Source of the DNA: Streptomyces sp. S3(2020)
GTDB lineage: Bacteria; Actinomycetota; Actinomycetes; Streptomycetales; Streptomycetaceae
Assembly: GCF_013044505.1 (NCBI RefSeq)
Contig: NZ_JABERD010000017.1
Coordinates: forward strand, 1 to 64,000
Direction: 5' to 3'
Length of the DNA: 64,000 nt
Shown: positions 33,906-42,364 of the stretch, one piece after another
Layout of the letters: each line of letters begins with the position of its first letter
Numbering within the stretch: position 1 is the stretch's first letter
Made by a program: the position numbers and the translations under genes
Notes under the pieces: model-generated
The model's input: only the letters and a program-made list of their open reading frames with translations
What the model was told of the DNA's origin: nothing
Database searches by the model: none

Positions 33906-34990
33906 CCGAGACACACGACGCCCCCACCGACGTCCACGCCCGCGCTTGTGCCGAGGGCCTCGACGCCCACCTCGTCGTCGCCCGCGGCACCTTCCGCCTC
34001 GACGTGGCCCTCACGGCGGCGCCCGGTGACGTGGTCGCGCTCCTCGGCCCCAACGGCGCCGGCAAGACGACCGCCCTGCGCGCCCTCGCCGGACTCGTCC
34101 CGCTCAGTGACGGCCATCTGCGGCTGGACGGAACGGAGTTGGACCGCACACCTCCGGAGTCCCGCCCCGTCGGGGTCGTCTTCCAGGACTACCTGCTCTT
34201 CCCTCACCTCACCGCCCTCGACAACGTGGCCTTCGGCCCGCGCTGCCACGGGGCGAGCAAGGCGGAGGCACGCGCCGAGGCCGCCGTATGGCTGGAGCGG
34301 ATGGGCCTGTCCGAGCACGCGTCGGCAAAGCCCCGCCGTCTCTCCGGCGGTCAGGCCCAACGCGTCGCGCTCGCCCGCGCGCTGGCCACCCGGCCACGTC
34401 TGCTGCTCCTCGACGAACCCCTGGCAGCTCTGGACGCCCGCACCCGCCTCGACGTCCGCGCCCAACTCCGCCGCCACCTCGCCGAGTTCGAGGCAGTCGC
34501 CGTACTGGTCACCCACGACCCGCTGGACGCGATGGTCCTGGCCGACCGCCTGATCGTCATCGAGGACGGCCACATCGTCCAGGAGGGCACCCCGGCCGAC
34601 ATCGCCCGCCGCCCTCGTACGGACTACATCGCCCACCTGGTCGGCCTCAACCTGTACCGGGGCGAGGCCGAAGGACACACCGTCCGCGTCGGCAGCGGGA
34701 CCGAGGTGACGACCACGGAGAACCTCACCGGCCCGGCCTTCGTCGCCTTCCCGCCCAGCGCGGTCACCCTCCACCGCGACCGCCCGACCGGCTCCAGCGC
34801 CCGCAATCTGTGGCGCTGCGAGGTCGCCGGACTGGAGACCCACGGCGACCAGATCCGCACCGCCCTCACCGGCGAACTGCCTCTCGCGGCCGATCTCACC
34901 ACTGTTGCCGCCGCCGAGCTCGATCTGCATCCGGGCGCGGAGGTCTGGGCAACGGTGAAGGCGGCACAGACCCACGCCTATCCCGCCTGA
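33902..34990 (+). CDS. modC: Molybdate ABC transporter, ATP-binding protein
   Basis: 362 residues. Walker A is GPNGAGKTTALRAL, the Q-loop region is VGVVFQDYLLFPHL, the signature LSGGQAQRVALARAL, and Walker B LLLLDEPLAALD with the following H-loop VTHDPLDA. A C-terminal TOBE region (about 290-362) can bind oxyanion and give feedback on uptake. The stop ends the modABC operon. The tandem Mop gene starts 154 bases later. Confidence 0.95.
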   Translation: MTETHDAPTDVHARACAEGLDAHLVVARGTFRLDVALTAAPGDVVALLGPNGAGKTTALRALAGLVPLSDGHLRLDGTELDRTPPESRPVGVVFQDYLLFPHLTALDNVAFGPRCHGASKAEARAEAAVWLERMGLSEHASAKPRRLSGGQAQRVALARALATRPRLLLLDEPLAALDARTRLDVRAQLRRHLAEFEAVAVLVTHDPLDAMVLADRLIVIEDGHIVQEGTPADIARRPRTDYIAHLVGLNLYRGEAEGHTVRVGSGTEVTTTENLTGPAFVAFPPSAVTLHRDRPTGSSARNLWRCEVAGLETHGDQIRTALTGELPLAADLTTVAAAELDLHPGAEVWATVKAAQTHAYPA

Positions 34991-35144
34991 ACAAGCCGAA
35001 GGACCGGATCTGCGAGGGCCTTTGCGCCCTTTGCCTAGCGGTTGCGATGACGCACGCACGGAAGGGATCGTCGCCGGACTACGGTGGGCCGCACAGCACC
35101 CCCAAAGATGCACAAAAACCCCTAACTCTGCGAGGCGTCCCACC

Positions 35145-35564
35145 ATGAGCCTGAGCATCCGCAACCAGTTCCCCGGCACCGTCACCGCCATCACCCCCGG
35201 CGAGGTCATGGCCACGGTCAAGGTCCACCTCGACGGCGGCCAGGACGTCACCGCCGCCATCACCCTCGACGCCGTCAAGGACCTCGGCCTCGCCGAAGGC
35301 TCCACCGTGCGCACCCTGGTCAAGGCGACGGAGGTGTCGCTGGCCACCGGCAGCGTGGAGGGCCTGTCCATCCGCAACCGGCTCGCGGGCACCGTGCGCG
35401 AGGTCGCGACGGGCGCCGCGATGGCCTCGGTGCGGGTCGCGGTCGACGGCGCCGAGCTGACCGCCGCGATCACCAAGGACGCTGTCACCGACCTCGGCCT
35501 GGCGGAGGGCTCCGCGGTCACCGCGCTGTTCAAGTCGACGGAGGTCTCGCTCGCCACCGCATGA
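35145..35564 (+). CDS. Tandem Mop (molbindin) protein
   Basis: 139 residues from ATG 35145. Two Mop domains in tandem: LSIRNQFPGTVTAITPGEVMATVKVHLDGG (about 2-66) and LSIRNRLAGTVREVATGAAMASVRVAVDG (about 73-139), each ending with VKATEVSLATG or FKSTEVSLATA. Such di-Mop proteins store or buffer molybdate in the cytoplasm. It is the fourth protein with a TOBE/Mop domain in this window and follows modABC. Confidence 0.9.
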   Translation: MSLSIRNQFPGTVTAITPGEVMATVKVHLDGGQDVTAAITLDAVKDLGLAEGSTVRTLVKATEVSLATGSVEGLSIRNRLAGTVREVATGAAMASVRVAVDGAELTAAITKDAVTDLGLAEGSAVTALFKSTEVSLATA

Positions 35565-35651
35565 GGCGAGGCGTGGGGCCGCTGCGCCGCGGGGGCGGGT
35601 GCGCCGTACTCTGCTCGGAGAGAGAGCACCGAGGCAGAGAGCGAGCAGGAC

Positions 35652-36278
35652 GTGACAGGCAACGGCCCGGACGCGCCGCCCCGCCGCATCCCGCCGGGCC
35701 AGCGACTGGTGCAGGGCTGGCCCGTCTCGCACTACGGCCCGGTCCCCCGCTTCCGCCCCGAGCGCTGGAACCTGCGCGTCCACGGCGCCACCGCCTCCGG
35801 CGCCGAACGGACCTGGGCCTTCGACGACCTCACCGCGCTCCCCCACGTCACTGTGATCGCCGACCTGCACTGCGCCTCCGGGCCCACCTCGACCGACCAC
35901 GAGTGGTACGGCATCCCCGCCACCGCCATCACCGAACTGGTCCCGCCCGCGCCGGACGTCACCCATGTCATGGCCTGGGCGGAGTACGGCTACGGAGCCA
36001 ACCTCCGCCTCGCCGACTTCACCGCCCCCGAGACGATCCTGGCCACCCACCACAACGGCGAGCCCCTCACCGCCGAACACGGCTTCCCGCTGCGTCTGGT
36101 CGTCCCCCACCTCTACGGCTACAAGAGCCCCAAGTGGCTGCGCGCCATCGAGTACCTCACCGAGGACCGGCGCGGCTTCTGGGAGGAACGCGGCTACCAC
36201 AACCTCGCGGACCCCTGGAAGGAACAGCGCTACTCCCACCAGGAGGCTCCCGGCGAAGGACCCGGCCAGGACGGCTAG
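35652..36278 (+). CDS. Sulfite-oxidase-like molybdopterin oxidoreductase
   Basis: 208 residues from GTG 35652. The moco-binding domain is clear: WNLRVHGATASGAERTWAFDDLTALPHVTVIADLHCASG, where the Cys is the Mo ligand, then EWYGIPATAITELV, and HGFPLRLVVPHLYGYKSPKWLRAIEY. It is a YedY/MsrP-like or sulfite-oxidase-like single-domain enzyme with no signal peptide, so it is cytoplasmic. After the Cys the usual HCVTRW-like segment reads HCASGPTSTDHEW. The stop TAG shares bases with the stop of the convergent phosphotransferase. Confidence 0.85.
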   Translation: MTGNGPDAPPRRIPPGQRLVQGWPVSHYGPVPRFRPERWNLRVHGATASGAERTWAFDDLTALPHVTVIADLHCASGPTSTDHEWYGIPATAITELVPPAPDVTHVMAWAEYGYGANLRLADFTAPETILATHHNGEPLTAEHGFPLRLVVPHLYGYKSPKWLRAIEYLTEDRRGFWEERGYHNLADPWKEQRYSHQEAPGEGPGQDG

Positions 36279-36913
36279 TCGGGCGCCCCGAAGGTGGTCT
36301 CGATCCACCGGGCGTCCGTCAGATACCGCTGGTCGTGTCCCTCGGCTACGTGCCTGAGCACAGCCGGATGACCCGCCGCGGCCTCGGCGTACATCCATTC
36401 CACCAGCGCTCGCAGCCGCGCACCCGCGACGGCCGGAAGTGCGGCCCGCTCCTGTTCGGACAGCCCGTACGCGTCGGCGAACAGCGCCAGTCGGCGCCGG
36501 GCCTCGGGAACCGACAACGTGGGCTCGGCCGCGTCCGGCGCGTACAGCGGCACGAAACGGTACGCGGTGTACGCCACGTCCCACAGCCGCGGCCCCGGAT
36601 GGGCGGTGTCGAAGTCGATGAATGCGACGGGCAGTTGGTCTCGGAACACCGTGTTGTACGTGGCCGCGTCACCGTGGCAGATCACCTCCACGGGCTCGCG
36701 GGGCGGAAATTGCCACACGTCGTCCGGCCGCCGTACGAAGCCCGCCGAGGCGTCATGGAGCCCGCTGAGCAGTCGCGCGACGGCGATCAGTGACGCGTCG
36801 CTGCGCACCTGAGGTGCCCAGAAATCGTGCCCGACCTCTCCCGGCAGGAACTCGACGATCTCCTCGTCGCCGTTCTCGCTCAGCCCGTAGGGCCGCGGCG
36901 GCTCCACCGCCAT
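36275..36913 (-). pseudogene. APH-family phosphotransferase, N-terminally truncated
   Basis: 213 residues can be read from an ATG at 36913. The kinase C-lobe is intact: VICHGDAATYNTVFRDQLPVAFIDFDTAHPGPRLWDVAYTA holds the catalytic HGD and the metal IDFD motifs, and VPLYAPDAAEPTLS follows. The N-lobe with the ATP-binding glycine loop and Lys is missing, because the sequence begins at PPRPYGLSENG. The break coincides with the truncated start of the opposite gene at 36912. The product is unlikely to work as a kinase. Confidence 0.75.
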
Positions 36914-37613
36914 GCACCGCGACACCGCGGTCGGCGGGCGCCTGCGCGTCTCCGCCCCACGCAACCTCTTCCCCCTCCTCCCGGCCGAGCACGTCCTCGT
37001 GGCGGGCGGCATCGGCATCACGCCGCTGCTGTCCATGGCCGAGGAACTGGCCCAGCGCGAAGCCGACTTCGTCCTGCACTACGCGACGGCTGCCGATTCA
37101 ACACTGCTGGAGCGCCTCAAGGAATCGCCGTTCGCCGACTGTGTCCACCTCCACGGAAGCGGCAAAGGCGACACCATCCGCACCGGCCTGCCCACCGACC
37201 TGAGCAGCTCCGACCCGGCCGCCCTCGTCTACGTCTGCGGACCGGACGGCTTCATGCGCCACGTGCCCGAGGCCGCGACAGCGGCGGGCTGGCAACCCGA
37301 CCAACTTCACCTCGAACGCTTCGCCCCGGCCGCCCGCGAACCCGACCCGATCACCGACGGCGAGTTCCGCGTCCGCGTCGCCAGCAACCCCGTACCCGCC
37401 GAGATGACCATCGCCGAGGTCCTCACCGCCAACGGAGTCGAGGTCGAACTCTCCTGCGAATAGGGCATGTGCGGCGCCTGCCTCACCCCCGTCCTGTCCG
37501 GGGAGCCCGACCACCGCGACGAGGTGCAGGCGGACGAGGAACGGGCCGCGAACACCCAGATCACCATCTGCTGTTCGCGGTCCCGGAGCGCGGAACTCGT
37601 CCTCGGGCTCTGA
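36912..37613 (+). pseudogene. Phthalate-dioxygenase-reductase-type oxidoreductase, truncated and with an amber stop
   Basis: The plus frame from 36912 has the NAD-binding and C-terminal [2Fe-2S] part of a VanB/PDR-type reductase: APRNLFPLLPAEHVLVAGGIGITPLL, AALVYVCGPDGFMRHV, and GVEVELSCE followed by [17 protein letters not shown] at 37461-37463 falls exactly where the Fe-S loop has Gln (SCE-stop-GMCGAC), and the frame continues to TGA 37611-37613. The FMN-binding N-terminal domain is missing. Both defects mean no working enzyme. Confidence 0.85.
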
Positions 37614-37630
37614 CGTCAGCCGTCAGCGGG

Positions 37631-38647
37631 CTACGGCCACAGCAGGTGCCGCTCCCAGGGGGTGTGGCGGTCTGCGCGCTCATAGCGGAGCCGGTTGTGG
37701 AGGCGATCCTTGTCCGCCTGCCAGAACTCGATCTGAGACGGGACGAGGGTGTAGAGCGTCCACTCGGCACTGACCAGGTCGGGCTCGGCCTCGATGCGGG
37801 CCAGTGCGGCACGGAAGGCACCCTCGCGTTCCCCGGGGGTGTCCAGGTGGTCGCTCTGGCGGCCCAGCAGCACCTCGGCGCGGGCGGAGGGCGCCCTGGC
37901 CAGCAGGTCGGCGGCGCTCTGCTCGGGGGACGCCGGCTCGACGCCGCCCCGCACCCGGACCTGGCGTCCCAGCTGCGGCCAGTAGAAGGTGAGTGCGGCG
38001 AGCGGCCGGTCGGCCAGCTGGCGGCCCTTGGGGCTGCCGGCGTGGACGGCGAACTGCCAGCCGTCGCCGTCCACGTTCTTCAGGATGAGCACGCGGGCGT
38101 CCGGACCGCCGTCCTCGCCCACCGTCGAGAGGGTCATGGCGTGCGCGTCGGGCACACCGGCGGCGACGGCCTCGCGCAGCCAGTCGAGGAACAGGTCGAC
38201 CGGGTCGGCCGGGGCGTCTGCCGGGTCGAAGTCCGCGAGCGATCCGGCGAACACTTCGAGGCTCCGCAGCCACTCCCGCACGCTCACCGGCCGCGTGCTC
38301 GCGCGGTCCAGATACACCCACGCGCGGGTTCCCGAGCGCAGGGTCACCTCGACGCGGGCGTAGTCGTCGACCTCGTAGGCGTCGGCCGCGGCCAGCTCGG
38401 CGTCGGTGATCGCGAAGACGTGCCCCTCGGCGGCATCCTCCGGGTCGGGCGAGGTGACGACCATGGGGTGCTGGTCGGTGCCGCTGGCCCGGATCACGGC
38501 GGGGTCGGTGATCCGGACGGTCGTCATGCGGTGGCCGGGCAAGGAGTCGGGGCGGCCGTCGAGCAGACGGCCGAACTGGGAGAGCTGGACTTCGGGCTGT
38601 TGCAGGGTGCCGTAGGAGAAGAGGTGATGGACGGGCCGGTCGGCCAT
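37631..38647 (-). CDS. GGCT-like domain fused to pyridoxamine 5'-phosphate oxidase (PdxH-like)
   Basis: 338 residues. Residues 1-125 are a gamma-glutamylcyclotransferase (AIG2-like) fold with the substrate loop HHLFSYGTLQQPEV. Residues 130-338 are a pyridoxine/pyridoxamine phosphate oxidase domain: VDLFLDWLREAVAAGVPDAHAMTLSTVGEDGGPDARVLILKN, SPKGRQLADRPLAALTFYWPQLGRQVRVRG, and the C-terminal RLRYERADRHTPWERHLLWP. It needs FMN and makes PLP, or a related flavin reaction. The fusion may couple PLP or gamma-glutamyl metabolism. It is cytoplasmic and sits between the reductase remnant and the HxlR gene. Confidence 0.8.
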   Translation of the reverse strand: MADRPVHHLFSYGTLQQPEVQLSQFGRLLDGRPDSLPGHRMTTVRITDPAVIRASGTDQHPMVVTSPDPEDAAEGHVFAITDAELAAADAYEVDDYARVEVTLRSGTRAWVYLDRASTRPVSVREWLRSLEVFAGSLADFDPADAPADPVDLFLDWLREAVAAGVPDAHAMTLSTVGEDGGPDARVLILKNVDGDGWQFAVHAGSPKGRQLADRPLAALTFYWPQLGRQVRVRGGVEPASPEQSAADLLARAPSARAEVLLGRQSDHLDTPGEREGAFRAALARIEAEPDLVSAEWTLYTLVPSQIEFWQADKDRLHNRLRYERADRHTPWERHLLWP

Positions 38648-38662
38648 GGGGCGAACTCTCCT

Positions 38663-39538
38663 TCAGGGGATGGACGGACGGGTGCGGGCAAAGTCCGCAG
38701 CCAGACGCAGGGTCTCGGCGACCGCCTGCGGGATGTCGACGACGGGGAACAGGGTGTGGCGTACGGTCCGTTCGGCGTCGGCGATCAGGATCAGGCGCTT
38801 GTGGCGGAGCCGGCCCGCGCCGCGGAACACCGGCAGCCGCAGGGCCGCCGCCAACTGGTGGGCCGCGTCGGAGAGAAGCGGGAACGGGACGTCCTCCGCC
38901 TTGGCGAACTGCTCCTGCTCGTAGGTGAGTTGGGTGCTGATCCCGCGTACGGCCACGTCCGCTCGCCGGAAATCCGGCCAGGCGTCGCGGAAGTGCCGGT
39001 TCTCCAGGGTGCAGCCAGAGGCTCCGGGAATCGGCGGCTCGCCCCAGTCGACGCCCGTGCCGGGGTAGGTGAACAGCACGGTGGCGCGGGAGTCCGGCGG
39101 GACGAGGGGCTCCTGCCGCGTGCCGGGCAGTTCAAGGTCGTCCGGCAGACGGGTACCTGCCAGGGCATGCACGCGCGCGTGCTCGGCGCCGTCCGCCTCC
39201 GCTGTCGCGGTGAGGCTCCCGTCGCCCAGCACCCACCGGTCGCCCCAGTCCTGCATCGCGACCAGCACCGGCACCAGCGCGATACCGGCGTCGGTGAGCA
39301 GGTACTCGTAGCGCACCGGCCGCCGCTGGTAGAGGCTGCGGCGCAGCACCCCGCGCTGCACGAGCCTGCCGAGCCGTTCGGTGAGGACGTTGCGGGAGAG
39401 GCCGATCTCGGCGGCCAGTGCGTCGAAACGGACATGCCCGCGGGCGATCTCCCGCAGCACGAGCACGTTCCACCAGTCCCCCAGGACGACGGCTGCCTGG
39501 GCGATGCCGCAGGTCTCGTCGGCGTTGTGCATCCTCAT
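38663..39538 (-). CDS. HxlR-type HTH fused to a peroxiredoxin-like domain
   Basis: 291 residues. The N-terminal HTH (CGIAQAAVVLGDWWNVLVLREIARGHVRFDALAAEIGLSRNVLTERLGRL) is HxlR type and contains Cys10. Residues 150-291 are a thioredoxin-fold domain of AhpC/TSA type (SRATVLFTYPGTGVDWGEPPIPGASGCTLENRHFRDAWPDF, with the Cys in SGCTLE as peroxidatic candidate). HxlR regulators commonly sense quinones or thiol stress. Adding a peroxidase domain makes one protein that could sense and report redox state. It is divergent from enolase across a 98-base gap. Confidence 0.8.
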   Translation of the reverse strand: MRMHNADETCGIAQAAVVLGDWWNVLVLREIARGHVRFDALAAEIGLSRNVLTERLGRLVQRGVLRRSLYQRRPVRYEYLLTDAGIALVPVLVAMQDWGDRWVLGDGSLTATAEADGAEHARVHALAGTRLPDDLELPGTRQEPLVPPDSRATVLFTYPGTGVDWGEPPIPGASGCTLENRHFRDAWPDFRRADVAVRGISTQLTYEQEQFAKAEDVPFPLLSDAAHQLAAALRLPVFRGAGRLRHKRLILIADAERTVRHTLFPVVDIPQAVAETLRLAADFARTRPSIP

Positions 39539-39603
39539 GAGCCCATAGTAGGTTCTCTTTCAGGACTCACTTTGTTTCTTGCGGGAACTTAACTCCGTCG
39601 TGA

Positions 39604-40937
<1,334 letters not shown>

Positions 40938-40951
40938 TCGAAGACCCGGCC

Positions 40952-41699
40952 TCACGGGTTGAGGAAGCCGGCTGCGGTCAGGACCTTCTGGCCTTCGGTG
41001 GACTGCACGAGCGCGATGAACGCCTCGGCGGTCGCGGTGTTCTTGGATTCCTTGAGCAGAGTGATGGGGTAGTCGTTGATGGCGTCGGCGGACTCGGGGA
41101 ACTCCACGCCTTCCACCTTGTCACCGGCTGCCTTGACGTCGGTCTTGTAGACGACGGCGGCGTCGGCCTCCTTCAGGACGACCTTGTTGAGGGCGGACTT
41201 GACGTCCTCCTCGTAGGAGACCGGCGTGAGCTTCAGCTTGCTGGCGTCCAGGGCCTTCTGCGCGGCGGCCCCGCACGGCACCTCCTTGTCGCACAGGACG
41301 ACCTTCAGGTCGGAGTTCGTGAGGTCCTTCAGCGAGTCGACCTTGTCGGGGTTGCCCGGCAGGGTGGCGATCTCCAGCTGGTTGCGGACGAAGGTGGCGG
41401 GCGTACCGGAGTTGTCGCCGGCGTCCGTGACGATCTTCATCGTCTTGGGGCTGGCGGAGGCGAAGACGTCCGCCGGGGCGCCGCCGGTGATGGACGCGGC
41501 CAGGGAGTCGCTGCCGCCGAAGCTGAAGGTGACCTTCGTGCCCGGGTGGGCCTCCTCGAACTCCTTGCCCAAGGTCTCGAAGCTCTCCTTGAGGGAGGCC
41601 GCGGCGAACACCGTGATGTCACCGGAGATCTTCGTCGAGGCCGACGCCGACGGGTCCGACTTCGCGGAGCCGGAGTCGTCGGAGGACGAACAGGCACTC
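40952..41699 (-). pseudogene. Second modA copy lacking its signal peptide (copy 2 of inverted repeat)
   Basis: Almost the whole mature ModA (from the residue pair AC of the lipobox, then SSSDDSGSAKSD, to GFLNP) is present on the minus strand and matches copy 1 at about 99%. It has no start codon, ribosome site or signal peptide. The frame runs upstream into a cobalamin riboswitch (41701-41835). Only one amino acid differs in the mature part (Glu for Gln in LGKEF). The product could not be secreted as a lipoprotein, so I call it a pseudogene. Confidence 0.85.
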
Positions 41700-41700
41700 C

Positions 41701-41835
41701 GGGTATCCCGACTCGCGGCCCCAGTGGACCACTCACGGTTGCAGGTCAGCGCCGGACTTTCACCGGCTTCCCCCAGTCGCGCGCCTGTGCAGTTGTGGGT
41801 TTGCCTTACGCGTAGGTACTCACCGGCTGGTGCCG
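41701..41835 (-). ncRNA. Cobalamin (B12) riboswitch
   Basis: The minus strand reads CACCAGCCGGTGAG, then GGGGAAGCCGGTGAAAGTCC, GGCGCTGACCTGCAACCGTG and, at the end, GAGTCGGGATACCC. This is the classic B12-box order of cobalamin riboswitches (GGGAA-N3-GGTG-N2-AATCC, then CTGxCC-like and GCAACCGTGA). A TAGGAT promoter-like box lies about 20 bases upstream. Its usual target (cobalt or cobalamin transport, or a B12-independent enzyme) is missing: the aptamer runs straight into the truncated modA copy. Confidence 0.85.
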
Positions 41836-41940
41836 TACCGGACACGAAGTCCTGGAATCCTAGGACGAGTCGAAGCGACTCGCCAGAGTGCAGCGATCGT
41901 AGACCGCCCCCTCGCTCCTCGAGGCGTCAGCGAGCGCGGA

Positions 41941-42309
41941 TCACTCCGGCCGGTATTCGGCCCAGGTCTTGGGTGTCTCGGAGACCCTGACCGCTGTCAG
42001 CTCCGGGAAGCGCTCGGTCCAGAGGTCGAAGATCCATACGGCGAGATTCTCCGCCGACGGCGAGACACCCCCCCCCATCGCCTCATTCAGGTGACGGTGG
42101 TCGAGGGTGTCCTCCATCCACTTCTTGAAGGCATCGAGCTCGTGGTAGTCGCGGACGAATCCCGCGTCGCTGAGGTCCTCACGGCGAGCGGACAGCTCCA
42201 GGACGACGACGTAGTTGTGGCCATGCATCCGGGCGCACTGATGCCAGCTCGGCAGCCGGTCGAGGACGTGGCTGGCCGAGAAGTGGAACTCCTTGGTGAT
42301 CCTCAGCAT
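41941..42309 (-). CDS. 6-carboxytetrahydropterin synthase / PTPS-like (QueD family)
   Basis: 122 residues from ATG 42309 (a GTG two codons upstream is possible). Zinc-binding His residues are seen in FHFSASHVL and MHGHNYVVVLEL, and the catalytic Cys in WHQCARMHGHNY. DFxLL-type residues appear as FVRDYHELDAF and SAENLAVWIFDLW. The enzyme makes 6-carboxy- or 6-pyruvoyl-tetrahydropterin for queuosine, 7-deazapurine or biopterin pathways. No other queuosine or deazapurine genes are adjacent, so its pathway is unclear. It lies upstream of the riboswitch on the same strand. Confidence 0.85.
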   Translation of the reverse strand: MLRITKEFHFSASHVLDRLPSWHQCARMHGHNYVVVLELSARREDLSDAGFVRDYHELDAFKKWMEDTLDHRHLNEAMGGGVSPSAENLAVWIFDLWTERFPELTAVRVSETPKTWAEYRPE

Positions 42310-42364
42310 GACCACTCCAGTGTGCCACCTGCCGCCGACGGCTCTGGCCGACCGTTCGCCCTGG

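Noticed and set aside
41700..41845. Protein start of the second ModA read through the riboswitch
   Set aside because: These residues are translated riboswitch sequence (GEAGESPALTCNR is a known false reading of B12 boxes), not a signal peptide.
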